Below are positions 52,469 to 61,148 of a stretch of DNA of 64,000 nt, piece by piece. The stretch covers positions 296,587-360,586 of the forward strand of contig NZ_JAFKON010000004.1 in the NCBI RefSeq assembly GCF_022803015.1, given 5' to 3'. Under the pieces are notes generated by a model that saw only the letters and a list, made by a program, of their open reading frames with translations, did no database searches and was not told the origin of the DNA. Made by a program: the position numbers and the translations under genes. The DNA is from Arthrobacter humicola (GTDB lineage: Bacteria > Actinomycetota > Actinomycetes > Actinomycetales > Micrococcaceae). How positions within the stretch are numbered: position 1 is the stretch's first letter; each line of letters opens with the position of its first letter.

Positions 52469-53376
52469 CAGCAATCATCCTCGTCTGGGACCCCGACGAA
52501 TGGAACGATTGGACCTACCCGGCCGTGCTGGACGAGGTCGCCGAAACCGGCCGGCACCTGGCCAGCTGGGACGTCGGGACGTCTCTCGACAGCGACGCCG
52601 GCAACGCCGCCGGCACGGACGCGTGGCTGGTGCTCCAGGGCCGCCACGGACGCGGTCTGATCGGCCACGGCGTTATCGTCTCGGAACGGCAGGCTCTCCG
52701 CGCCCAGGCACCGGACTCCGCGAGCGCCGCCCGGGCCGGCGCACCGGCCGGCACGCAGAGCGCATCCCCGCTCTACCTCCAGGTGGACTTCGACGCCCTC
52801 CTGCCCGCCGGCGACCAGATCCCGACCGGGGTCCTCGCCGAGGCCGTGCCAGGGATCGACTGGGAAGCCCTTCACGGCCCCGCGCTGGCCGTCGACCCCG
52901 CCGTCGAGCCCCTGCTCCGCGGCCTCTGGGGTGAGTTTGGACCGTTGCCGGCTGACCCCACCCAGCCCGTGCCCGGCACCGTCCCCGCGGCGGCGGTCAC
53001 CCGGGTCGAAGTAAACAAGTACGAACACAGTCCGGACGCCCGGCGGGTCTGCGTCGCCCACCACGGGACCAGCTGCGCCGCGTGCGGATTCTCGTTTGAA
53101 ATCGCCTACGGCGAGATCGGCAAGGACTTCATCCCGGTCCACCATCTGGTCCCGGTGTCACAGCTGGGCAGCGGGTATGAACTTGACCCCATCACAGACC
53201 TCGTCCCGCTCTGCGCCAACTGCCACGCCATGGCGCACCACGGGGTACGGACGCCGCGCAGCGTCGCGGAGCTGCGCCGGATCATGGCCGCCGCCGGGTT
53301 CCTGACCGGACAGTCCGTGACCCCGCAGCAGCTCCAGGCCCAGCAGGACGCCCGGCGGATCCTGGAACAGCACTAA
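52465..53376 (+). CDS. EVE/PUA-like domain plus HNH endonuclease (McrA-like)
   Basis: A 303-aa fusion. The N-terminal ~70 residues (IILVWDPDEWNDW, then LQGRHGRGLIGHGVIVSE) have the W-x-P...W pattern and Gly-rich strand of EVE/PUA-like base-reading domains. The C-terminal ~120 residues hold an HNH nuclease: CAACGFSFE (~217) and CANCHAMAHH (~268) supply the zinc cysteines, and FIPVHHLVPVSQ (~237) the catalytic His. The order resembles modification-dependent type IV enzymes such as ScoMcrA, so it may cut DNA with modified cytosine. It begins inside the stop codon of the hydrolase gene. Only the HNH part is certain; the reader-domain call is by pattern. Confidence 0.8.
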   Translation: MTAIILVWDPDEWNDWTYPAVLDEVAETGRHLASWDVGTSLDSDAGNAAGTDAWLVLQGRHGRGLIGHGVIVSERQALRAQAPDSASAARAGAPAGTQSASPLYLQVDFDALLPAGDQIPTGVLAEAVPGIDWEALHGPALAVDPAVEPLLRGLWGEFGPLPADPTQPVPGTVPAAAVTRVEVNKYEHSPDARRVCVAHHGTSCAACGFSFEIAYGEIGKDFIPVHHLVPVSQLGSGYELDPITDLVPLCANCHAMAHHGVRTPRSVAELRRIMAAAGFLTGQSVTPQQLQAQQDARRILEQH

Positions 53377-53408
53377 CAGCCCTAACAGCCGCGACAGCAG
53401 CAGCCGGC

Positions 53409-54929
53409 TCAGGCGGACCACACCTCGCGGAACTTGCCGCTGCGGTCCGGCCGGGGCGGCTCATCGCTAAAGCGGACGTCGACGCCGGCGGCGCCCTGGG
53501 CCGCGAAGAACGCACCCAGGCGCTCCCCCACCGCCGTCCGCACGGCCGTCGTCGCGGCATCCGGCCAGAGCTCGAGCCGCACGGTGAGCGAGCGCGGCCC
53601 GGTGCGGATCGCCTGGAACCGGCGGACGCCGGCGGTCTCCTCGATCACCGTGCCCAGCGCCAACGGCAACACGGTGACCACTTTGCCGGCCGGCACTGCC
53701 CCGTCCGACCCTGTTCTGTCCGACCCTGTCCCGTCCGATCCTGTCCCATCCAACCTTGCCCCGCCCAACGTTGCCCCGTCGGCGGCAGCGAAGCTCAGCA
53801 CGTCGCCGCTGCGGCCCTCGACCCGCAGCGTGGGAAACGGGCTGCCGCAGGCGCACGGGCCGGCAGCCAGCTGCACCCGGTCACCCAGGTTGTACCGGAT
53901 GAGCGGCTGGACCCGGTTGGCCAGGTTGGTGACCAGCACCGTGTGGGAGAGTTCGCCGGGCGGGACGGGCCGGAAGGCGTCGTCCACCGGCTCCACAATG
54001 TTCCAGTCCGCGTTGACGTGCAGCAGCCCCTGCCGGCAGCGGCCGGTCAGGGCGAGCGCCTCCGAGGCAAGGTATCGCTCAGTGACCCGGCAGCCGAGGG
54101 CCGCCTCGATCCCGGCCGCGGCGTGGGCTGCCAGGCTCTCCCCGGACGCGACCGCCAGGAGCGGATGAATCCGTAGCCGTCCCGCCTTCTGTTCGGCGGC
54201 CAGTTGCGCCATGGTGCTCGGATACCCGTAAAGCACGGTCGGCTGGAAGTCGTTGAGGTCCGCCACGAGGTCCGGGAGCGGCCGGAGCACGGAGAAGACG
54301 CGCACCCGGCGGGCGATGCGGGGGCTGCGCCGCCGCGCGGATTCGGTCAGCACGACGCCGGCAAAGTGGTCCCCGTCCGCGATCAGCGCCGCGGCCCGCA
54401 GCCCCCGGTGCAGGAAAGCCCGCGCCTCCTTGGCCGCCATCAGGGTCCGCCGTTCGCGGATCGGGCCCAGGAGACTGGCCACCAGCTGCGAGGTCCGGTC
54501 ATGGACCAGGACCGCGGGTTCACCGGTGGATCCCGACGTCGTCACCACGAGGTACTGTCCGCGGTAGAGGCCGCCGATCCGCGACGGGTCATCGAGCAGG
54601 TCGTGCTTCAGCCCGGCGAGCGTGATGTGGGGATCGGTCACCCAGTCATCGAAGTTCTCCATGAGCTCGCGCTTGCCCACCGGAGGCAGCTCCCCTAAAT
54701 ACCTGCCCAGATCCGTGGCCCGGTCCGTGCCGGTGTCCGCGACCATGTCCGGGACGTCCCGGTACAGCCTGCGGTAGAAGGGCGAGGAGGACCGTGCGCA
54801 CTCAACCAGCGCGGCGAGCCGGTCGCGTTGCCGGCGGTCGATCTCATCCTGGCTCGCCCGACTGGCCCGCCAGATGTCCCACGCGATCCCGGCCGTCCGT
54901 GTCATCCCGAGAGGAGAGCCGCGCATCAC
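53409..54929 (-). CDS. Phenylacetate-CoA ligase-like (PaaK/F390-synthetase family) adenylate-forming enzyme
   Basis: A 506-aa adenylate-forming enzyme. The P-loop-like motif VVTTSGSTGEPAVLVHD (~127-143) is the core signature, YGYPSTMAQLAAEQ (~235) and RYNLGDRV (~345) are the adenylate-binding segments, and PRPDRSGKFREV near the end holds the C-terminal catalytic Lys. Three cysteines (CRQG, and the CAC of GPCACG) may bind zinc, as in some PaaK-like proteins. A 5-residue tandem repeat (DGTGS/DRTGS) near 395-410 is unusual. Members ligate CoA or AMP to aryl or fatty acids, often for capsule or siderophore pathways; the substrate is unknown. The start is a GTG at 54929, with ATG 54905 as an alternative. 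Confidence 0.85.
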   Translation of the reverse strand: MMRGSPLGMTRTAGIAWDIWRASRASQDEIDRRQRDRLAALVECARSSSPFYRRLYRDVPDMVADTGTDRATDLGRYLGELPPVGKRELMENFDDWVTDPHITLAGLKHDLLDDPSRIGGLYRGQYLVVTTSGSTGEPAVLVHDRTSQLVASLLGPIRERRTLMAAKEARAFLHRGLRAAALIADGDHFAGVVLTESARRRSPRIARRVRVFSVLRPLPDLVADLNDFQPTVLYGYPSTMAQLAAEQKAGRLRIHPLLAVASGESLAAHAAAGIEAALGCRVTERYLASEALALTGRCRQGLLHVNADWNIVEPVDDAFRPVPPGELSHTVLVTNLANRVQPLIRYNLGDRVQLAAGPCACGSPFPTLRVEGRSGDVLSFAAADGATLGGARLDGTGSDGTGSDRTGSDGAVPAGKVVTVLPLALGTVIEETAGVRRFQAIRTGPRSLTVRLELWPDAATTAVRTAVGERLGAFFAAQGAAGVDVRFSDEPPRPDRSGKFREVWSA

Positions 54930-55261
54930 CCATCACCCCTTCACGGGTCCGGCACCCCTGGCGTCCGCCCTTCCCGCTCGTCCCTGCAGGCACGCTCGTC
55001 CGCCCTTCCACGCCCGCACCCTCTCCCACGCTGGCACGGCGGCGAAGGCTCCCAACAGGGGCTTTAGGCACCGGCGGGACGTGGGCATATACCCGGACAC
55101 CGTCGAATTGCTGGACTTCCCGGCCGGAAGCACCACAGACTGTGTACAACAGCTGGCTGGGCGGCGTGGGAATTCCTGTCTCCAGGCCGGCCGGGGACTA
55201 CCAGCAGCATCGTTTGGGGCTCTGCTTATTATCTTTTCCACCGCCGTGAAAGGACCTGGTT
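54930..55261. other. 332-bp intergenic region without a supported gene
   Basis: It separates the ligase and flotillin genes, which diverge. GTCCGCCCTTCC occurs twice (about 54963 and 54998). The flotillin promoter is probably in the AT-richer end (TTATTATC near 55226), with AAGGA before the ATG at 55262. Several short frames are open but lack ribosome sites and codon bias. Confidence 0.6.
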
Positions 55262-56698
55262 ATGCCGGACTTGTCATTTTTGTATCCGCTCATTTCGATC
55301 ATCCTGGGGGCGGTCGCCGTCGTCGGCGTCATCTGGGTGGCAACAAAACTGATGTGGAAGGTGGCGGAACCGAACGAGGCCCTCATTATCTCCGGCCTGA
55401 CGCGCGGCACGCTGGAAACCCGTGAAGGGATGGACTTCAAGATCGTCACGGGCAAGGGGGCCCTGGTGCTGCCGGGCCTGCAGACGGTGCGGCCGCTGTC
55501 CCTGACGCTGAACGAAACCGAACTCAAGGTCTCCTGCGTCACCTCCCAGGGCATCCAGGTGATTGTCGACGGCGTGGTCATCTACAAGATCGGCGACGCC
55601 CCGCCGTTCATTGCCAACGCCGCGCGGCGCTTCCTGGGCCAGCAGCCCAAGATGGAAAGCCAGGTATACAACGTCTTTGAAGGCCACCTGCGCTCGATCA
55701 TCGGCAGCATGACGGTCGAGGAAATCATCCGCGAGCGCGACAAGCTGGCCTCCCAGGTCCGCAGCGCCAGCGGCGTCGAAATGGAGAAGCTGGGTCTCGT
55801 CGTCGATTCGCTGCAGATCAAGGACCTCCAGGACCCCACGGGCTACATCCAGAACATCGCCAAGCCGCACATCGCCATGGTCAAGATGGAGGCCCGCATC
55901 GCAGAGGCCACCCGGAACCGCGAGGCGGCGGAAAAGGAAGCGGAGGCCGAGGCCTTGATTGCCGACGCCCGGAGCCTGTCCGCGATCCGGCAGTCCGAGG
56001 CGCAGGCCAACGCCGAGCGCGCCAAGGCGAACGCGGCCCAGGCCGGGCCGCTGGCCGACGCGACGGCCCGCCAGCAGGTGGTGGTCCAGGAAACCGAGGT
56101 GGCCAAGCTCGAGGCCGACCGGGAGGAACAGAAACTGCAGACCACCGTCCGCAAGCCCGCCGACGCGAGGGCGTACGCCAAGCGCACCGACGCGGAAGGC
56201 CAGAAATCGGCGGACATCAGCGCGGCCGAGGCGCTGGCCCGGCGCACCGAGCTCGAGGCCCAGGCCAACGCCCGGCGGACCGAGGTGCAGGCGCAGGCGA
56301 ACGCGACGGCGGCAGCAGCAGCGGCAGGGGCCACCAAGGTCACCGGCGAAGCCGAGGCCGCCGCCACGAAGGCCCGCGGCGATGCCGCCGCCTCCGCCAT
56401 CAAGGCCAAGGCACTGGCCGAGGCAGAGGGCATCAAGGCCCGCGCCGAAGCACTGGGCACCAACCAGGACGCCGTCATCTCCCAGCAGCTCGCCGAGAAC
56501 ATGCCGGCGATCGTGGCGGCGGCCGCCGAACCGTTCGCGCACGTCGGCCAGATGACCGTCCTCAACGGCGGCGAAGGGGTCAACCGGATGATCGGCGGTA
56601 TTTTGGCACAGGTGGGCGACTACCTCCCGGCGCTCTCCACGGCCCTCAAAAACACGCGGGATGGCGCGAAACGGCCCGCGAAGGCGCCTGAGGCGTAG
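55262..56698 (+). CDS. Flotillin-family (SPFH/band 7) membrane scaffold protein
   Basis: A 478-aa protein. One N-terminal membrane helix (~5-27) is followed by an SPFH domain (~35-210: NEALIISGLTRGTLETREGMDFKIVTGKGALVLP, then VYNVFEGHLRSIIGSMTVEEIIRERDKLASQV). A long Ala/Glu/Arg-rich coiled coil (~215-410) with AEAEA and ANARRTEVQAQA heptads follows, and a C-terminal hydrophobic segment (~425-455). The length and coiled coil are those of YuaG/FloT-type flotillins, which organise membrane microdomains. The next gene encodes a small NfeD-like protein, the usual partner. The protein may support secretion or wall synthesis. Confidence 0.92.
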   Translation: MPDLSFLYPLISIILGAVAVVGVIWVATKLMWKVAEPNEALIISGLTRGTLETREGMDFKIVTGKGALVLPGLQTVRPLSLTLNETELKVSCVTSQGIQVIVDGVVIYKIGDAPPFIANAARRFLGQQPKMESQVYNVFEGHLRSIIGSMTVEEIIRERDKLASQVRSASGVEMEKLGLVVDSLQIKDLQDPTGYIQNIAKPHIAMVKMEARIAEATRNREAAEKEAEAEALIADARSLSAIRQSEAQANAERAKANAAQAGPLADATARQQVVVQETEVAKLEADREEQKLQTTVRKPADARAYAKRTDAEGQKSADISAAEALARRTELEAQANARRTEVQAQANATAAAAAAGATKVTGEAEAAATKARGDAAASAIKAKALAEAEGIKARAEALGTNQDAVISQQLAENMPAIVAAAAEPFAHVGQMTVLNGGEGVNRMIGGILAQVGDYLPALSTALKNTRDGAKRPAKAPEA

Positions 56699-56730
56699 GG
56701 GCGGGAATGCGCGCGGGGAACCGGAGGATC

Positions 56731-56762
56731 TGATGTACTGGGGTTCTGATGTGCTGGGGTTC
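56731..56762 (+). repeat. 16-bp tandem repeat before the NfeD-like gene
   Basis: Two copies of TGATGTACTGGGGTTC, one base different, are followed by a third TGATG that contains the start codon at 56765. Each copy repeats a TGATG, so the start has been duplicated; only the last one opens the long frame. Confidence 0.8.
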
Positions 56763-56764
56763 TG

Positions 56765-57004
56765 ATGCATAAGGATGTTGACCGGAGCCTGACCGGAAAG
56801 ATCGGCCGCGTCACCGGACGGATCGGCCCGGGCACCATCGGTGAGGTCATGCTGCCGGTCCGCGGCGGAACCAGTGCCTTCCACGCGCACCCGTTCGACA
56901 AGACCAGCGTTTTCGCCGTGGGCGAGCAGGTCCTGGTCATCTATTTTGAACCGCCGCAGACTGTGTTTGTGGACGAACTTCCGGATGTCCTCAAGGCCGA
57001 TTGA
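56765..57004 (+). CDS. Small NfeD-like OB-fold protein
   Basis: A 79-aa protein without membrane helices. TGKIGRVTGRIGPGTIGEVMLPVRGGTSAFHAHP (~10-43) and VGEQVLVIYFEPPQTVFVDEL (~52-72) match the C-terminal OB-fold domain of NfeD proteins, whose full forms also have a protease and membrane domain. Free OB-fold versions encoded next to flotillin are common and may bind it. Its start is set within a duplicated TGATG repeat (56731-56767) and has no obvious ribosome site. Confidence 0.78.
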   Translation: MHKDVDRSLTGKIGRVTGRIGPGTIGEVMLPVRGGTSAFHAHPFDKTSVFAVGEQVLVIYFEPPQTVFVDELPDVLKAD

Positions 57005-57068
57005 CCCTCTGGACGGTAGGAGGCGACGGGCGTATTCTGAAGTTCCGTAGCCTCTGGAGGTATTTCTG

Positions 57069-57155
57069 ATGGAAGGCAACAAGCGTGCGCGTTGCGGTCC
57101 GGTTTCCGGCATCCGTGCCCGCTTCCCGGTCGGCAACTGGCCCGACCCGCTGTAG
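57069..57155 (+). CDS. Possible 28-aa small protein
   Basis: An ATG frame of 28 codons (MEGNKRARCG...WPDPL) has CTGGAGG 9 nt upstream and TATTCT, a possible -10, about 40 bp upstream. The product is basic, with one Cys and a Trp-Pro-Asp-Pro end. It lies in the 385-bp gap between the NfeD-like and glycosyltransferase genes, where I see nothing else. It could be a leader peptide or a small protein; the ribosome site is the only support. Confidence 0.3.
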   Translation: MEGNKRARCGPVSGIRARFPVGNWPDPL

Positions 57156-57389
57156 CTCGACTTTCGTCATGCCATCCGGCACCGCTGCTTGGTGGGGTTT
57201 GCGCCGTGGACGCATGGCCGCTCTGAACTGCGCCCACTTGAGGGTGCCCGACTAGTTCCCGGCAACCGCCCGCCTTTCTGCGTGCCCTGTGGCGTTCCCT
57301 CCTGAGTTCGCCCGCCTGTTAACCCACTCTTCCTCTCCCGGCCACACCTGCTCCCCCGCGCCGCAAACCGCCGCCCGCACCGTGGAGGG

Positions 57390-58574
57390 GTGAGGATCGC
57401 AATCGTCGCCGAATCATTCCTGCCGCTCATGAACGGGGTCACCCACTCCATCCTGCGCGTGCTGGAGCATCTGCAGCAGCGCGGGGACGAGGTGCTGGTG
57501 ATCGCACCGTCCACGCAGGACACGGATGTACCGGACGAGGTCTATGGCGCCCACGTCCTCCGGCTCCCCTCGCTCCCGCTGGCCGGCTAAGCGAATCTGC
57601 GGGTGGCGATGGGCGGTGTGTATCGGGTCAAGCGAATCCTTGCCGACTACGCGCCCGACGTCGTGCACCTCGCGTCCCCGTTCGTGCTCGGCTGGCGGGC
57701 AGCGCAGGCCGCCCACCAGCTCGGCATCCCCACGGTCGCCATCTACCAGACCGAGGTGCCCGGCTATGCGGGCCGCTACGGCGTCCCCTTCCTGGAGAAC
57801 TGGGCCTGGAGCCGGGTGGATCAGATCCACTTGCTGGCCTCACGCACCCTGGTCCCTTCCACGTTCGCGCTCAACCAGCTCCGCGGCCGCGGCATTCCGC
57901 GCGTGGACATGTGGCGGCGCGGCGTGGACACACAGCGGTTCAACCCCGCGAAGCGCGACGCCGGCTGGCGGGCCTCCGTGGCGCCCGGCGGCGAGCGCCT
58001 CATCGGCTACGTGGGCCGGCTTGCGGCCGAGAAGCAGGTGGAGGATCTGGCGGTGCTGGCGGATGTTCCCGGAACGCGGCTGGTGATCGTCGGCGACGGG
58101 CCCCAGCGGGCCGCCCTGGAGGCTGCGCTGCCGCAGGGGGTCTTCACCGGTTTCCTCGGCGGCGACCACCTCGCCCGGGCGGTGGCGTCCTTTGATCTCT
58201 TCGTCCATCCCGGCGAGTTCGAGACCTTTTGCCAGACCATCCAGGAGGCCATGGCGTCCGGGGTGCCGGTGGTGGCCACCGGCCGCGGCGGCCCGCTGGA
58301 TCTCGTGGAGAACTCGCGGACCGGCTGGCTGTACGAGCCCGGCGATCTCGCCGGGTTCCGTGCCCGGGTGATGGACCTGATGGGCGACGACGCCAAGCGC
58401 CGCGCGTTCGCCGCGGCCGCGCACGCCTCGGTCCAGGGCCGGACGTGGTCCGTGCTCGGCGCCGAACTCGTTGGCCACTACAGGGCAGTGATCGGCGAGT
58501 CCCAGGTGGGGGGCGGCCATCGCCGGCCTCGAGGGCGTGCCGGTGCCCGGGTAGCATGGCTGGTGCCCGGGTAG
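57390..58574 (+). pseudogene. GT4 glycosyltransferase (MgtA-like mannosyltransferase) broken by one in-frame stop
   Basis: Two pieces in the same frame: 57390-57590 encodes the first 66 residues (RIAIVAESFLPLMNGVTHSI, the nucleotide-sugar transferase N-terminus), and after TAA at 57588-57590 the frame continues to 58574. The rest holds DVVHLASPFVLGWRA, SRVDQIHLLASRTLVPS, the donor-site segments YVGRLAAEKQVEDL and FVHPGEFETFCQTIQEAMASGVPVVAT, where Glu-x7-Glu is present. The interrupted segment reads LPLAG-stop-ANLRVAMG; homologues I recall have an aromatic residue there, so one base change (TAC or TAT to TAA) explains it. The family adds mannose or glucuronic acid to lipids. A sequencing error is the main alternative. 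Confidence 0.8.
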
Positions 58575-58646
58575 CAGGGCTCGTGTCAGCGCGGCCGGGC
58601 CGGGTGCACTTGCGCAGCCGGCGCGTTCGACACCTTTGGTTGCGGC

Positions 58647-60581
58647 ATGATGGCCATCACGCCCGGGAAGCCCGCACCGCATATGATTCAGTCAGCGCAG
58701 TGCACCCTGCTTTTCGCAAGGTGCCCGCTGTCCGTATTCTTCGCCGGGGGGCTGTTAGACATCGTGGAAGCTGGTTTCGCACAACAACTGCTGGAGTACA
58801 GCCCGGATGCACTTTTGCTGGTCGCCCAGGACGGAGCCATTTCCTTCCTCAATGCGGCCGCGGAACGGCTCTTCGGCTACCCCCGGGCGCAGCTCCTGGG
58901 CGCGGACCACAGCATGCTCCTGGCCGAGGCCTCGCGGGAGGAATTCCACGGCGTCCTGGCCGGGCTGGCCAAGGCCGCAAGCCCCGGTTCGCCGTCCGCC
59001 GGCTCCCCGTTCGCCGGCTCGGGCCGCCGCGCCGACGGCACGGAACTCCCCCTTGAAATCACGTGCTCGCTGGTCCCCGCCGCGGCCGGAGCGGCCGACG
59101 CCGGAACGTCCGTGGCCCTCTCGATCCGCGACGCCGCAGCGCGGAACCCGGGCGTCGGCAGCGCCGGGCGCACCCTCAGCGGCGACTTTGCCCGCCGTCG
59201 TACTTCGGGTGCAGCGGGAGCTTCTCTTTCCGGAGGTCCAGCGGCTGCCGCTCCTGCGGCGTTTGCCGAGCACGACGACGAACTCAAGGCGGGCTCGCTC
59301 CGCGACCCCTTGACGGCGCTGCCCAACGGCCCCCTCTTCAACGAGCGGCTCGCCGCGGCCCTGCGCCGCCCGGATCCGGTGGACATCCTGCTGCTGAACC
59401 TCGATGACTTCAGGCACCTCAATGACGTGCTGGGACGCTCCGCGGCCGATGAACTGCTGGTGGAGGTGGCATCCAGGCTGCGCAACTGCGTCCGCCCGCA
59501 TGACACGGTGGCCCGGCTCGGCGGCGACGAGTTCGCGGTGCTGCTCACCGAATGCCTCAACGCGGACGCGGTGGCTAAGCGGATCGCCGAGTCCCTCTAC
59601 GCCCCCCTGCGCGTGGGCGGCTCCATGGTCCGGCCCGGCGTCAGCATGGGCCTGGCGTCGAAGTCGGGGCAGACGCTGGACGGCGCGGAACTGCTGCGGC
59701 AGGCCGACGTCGCCATGACCGCCGCGAAGGCTGCCGGGAAGAACAACTGGATGCGGTTCCGGCCGGAGATGCTGAACACCGCGGCACACAAGGCCGACGG
59801 CGATTCCGGGCTGCGGCGCGCCGTCGAACTGGGCCAGATCTCGGTGCACTACCAGCCCGTGGTCTCGCCCGGCATCGGTTCGGTGGTGCAGTTCGAGGCG
59901 TTCGCGCGGTGGGAACGGCACGGCCGGCTGGTGCCGCCGAACCAGTTCCTGCCAGTCGCGGAGCAGAGCGGCCTGATCCGCGAGATCGGCGACGAGGTCC
60001 TGCGCCGCGCCTGCGCCGAGATCCGGCCCTGGCTGGCCGGCGATCCTGCCTACAGCGTCGCCGTGAACGTCTCGGGCCTGCAGTTCCAGCACCGGGACTT
60101 CGCCGCGGACGTGCTGGCGATTGCCGCGTCCACGGGCGTTGACCCGCGCCAGCTCACCCTTGAGCTGACGGAGAGCTTGTTCTTCGACGCCTCCTCGGAC
60201 GTGCTGGGCCAGTTGCGGCAGTTGCGCGGCGCCGGTGTCCGGATTGCCATGGACGACTTCGGCACCGGGTATTCCACTCTCGGCCGGCTCCAGGAACTGC
60301 CCCTGGACATGGTCAAGATCGACCGCTCCTTCGTGGCCATGATCAAGACCGGCCAGGAACAGCTCCCGTTCTTCGCCACCATGATCAGCGCAGCGCATGC
60401 CCTCGGCCTGAAAGTCACGGCGGAAGGCATCGAGACGCCCGCGCAGGCCAAATACCTGATGGACCGCGGCTGCGACTCCCTGCAGGGCTACCTGTTCGCC
60501 AAGCCGGCCCCCGCCAGCCACCTGGCCGGGACCATGGAGAATGCCCTGAACGCCCTGGACAAGGTCGACGCCGCGCGGTAG
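58647..60581 (+). CDS. PAS-GGDEF-EAL cyclic-di-GMP signalling protein
   Basis: A ~640-aa protein, apparently cytoplasmic. A PAS domain (~48-170: QLLEYSPDALLLVAQDGAISFLNAAAERLFGYPRAQLLG) is followed by a GGDEF domain (~225-375: DPLTALPNGPLFNERL, then RLGGDEFAVLL with an intact GGDEF) and an EAL domain (~385-630). The EAL motif itself is EAF (VQFEAFARW), but the catalytic DDFGTGYS and the later KIDRSF and AEGIET segments are present, so phosphodiesterase activity is possible. The frame starts at ATG 58647; a GTG at 58764, nearer the PAS domain, is a plausible real start. It is monocistronic, ending at a hairpin. Confidence 0.9.
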   Translation: MMAITPGKPAPHMIQSAQCTLLFARCPLSVFFAGGLLDIVEAGFAQQLLEYSPDALLLVAQDGAISFLNAAAERLFGYPRAQLLGADHSMLLAEASREEFHGVLAGLAKAASPGSPSAGSPFAGSGRRADGTELPLEITCSLVPAAAGAADAGTSVALSIRDAAARNPGVGSAGRTLSGDFARRRTSGAAGASLSGGPAAAAPAAFAEHDDELKAGSLRDPLTALPNGPLFNERLAAALRRPDPVDILLLNLDDFRHLNDVLGRSAADELLVEVASRLRNCVRPHDTVARLGGDEFAVLLTECLNADAVAKRIAESLYAPLRVGGSMVRPGVSMGLASKSGQTLDGAELLRQADVAMTAAKAAGKNNWMRFRPEMLNTAAHKADGDSGLRRAVELGQISVHYQPVVSPGIGSVVQFEAFARWERHGRLVPPNQFLPVAEQSGLIREIGDEVLRRACAEIRPWLAGDPAYSVAVNVSGLQFQHRDFAADVLAIAASTGVDPRQLTLELTESLFFDASSDVLGQLRQLRGAGVRIAMDDFGTGYSTLGRLQELPLDMVKIDRSFVAMIKTGQEQLPFFATMISAAHALGLKVTAEGIETPAQAKYLMDRGCDSLQGYLFAKPAPASHLAGTMENALNALDKVDAAR

Positions 60582-60665
60582 GCGGGCGGGCTGGCTGTCG
60601 TTAGGCCGGCCGCTGGCCGTCTGGGCGGGTCGCGTTATCGCCGCCATACTCCGCCATTGGACTCA

Positions 60666-60699
60666 AACGGCCGCTAAGCCTCATGGCTTAGCGGCCGTT
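60666..60699. terminator. Bidirectional terminator after the GGDEF-EAL gene
   Basis: A perfect 15-bp stem (AACGGCCGCTAAGCC and complement) around TCAT, flanked by TTCTT on the right. It lies between convergent genes. Confidence 0.9.
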
Positions 60700-60763
60700 C
60701 TTGGCACTTCGTTGGATCGTCCGGGCCTGCCCCAGGAATCAGAGTCCCGGCAGGCTCCCGGCC

Positions 60764-61054
60764 CTAGCGCTTTTCGCAGGCGATGCCGTCGTTGTCACGG
60801 TCGAGGTCGTACTGGCGGAAACCGCCGTCGTTGTAGCTGTACAGGGTGTTGTCGACGCGGAACGTGGTGACCGGCTTTCCGCTGGTCTTGTCGCGGGCGC
60901 CCTTCTTGCCGACGCCGTGCGGGTAGACCTTGTTCAGCTCCGTGCAGTTCTTGTACGACTTCGGCGCGGGCGCGGCGGATGCCGGCACGGCCGTAGCGCT
61001 CAGGACGACGGCGGATGCCGCCAGGGATGCGATAAGCAATTTTTTCAGGCGCAC
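60764..61054 (-). CDS. Secreted Excalibur calcium-binding domain protein
   Basis: A 96-aa exported protein. The N-terminus (RLKKLLIASLAASAVVLSATAVPASAAP) is a signal peptide cleaved near residue 28. The mature part is one Excalibur domain: YKNCTELNKVYPHGVGKKGARD begins it, and the loop DLDRDNDGIACEK at the C-terminus is the calcium-binding DxDxDGxxCE motif. The two cysteines (NCTEL and IACEK) should pair. I chose GTG 61054, with GGGGGAG 11 nt upstream. Such domains are found in wall-linked and nuclease-associated proteins; this one is stand-alone. Confidence 0.9.
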   Translation of the reverse strand: MRLKKLLIASLAASAVVLSATAVPASAAPAPKSYKNCTELNKVYPHGVGKKGARDKTSGKPVTTFRVDNTLYSYNDGGFRQYDLDRDNDGIACEKR

Positions 61055-61148
61055 GTTTAAGAGCACTCCCCCAGGTAGAAGCCCTCGGCCGCGGATCGGC
61101 GAGGGGCAGGAAAATGCTAACCCACGAATTCGGCGTTTCCGGTGAGGC

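Noticed and set aside
54844..55149. Short open frames in the ligase-flotillin gap
   Set aside because: They overlap each other on both strands, lack ribosome sites and have no recognisable product.
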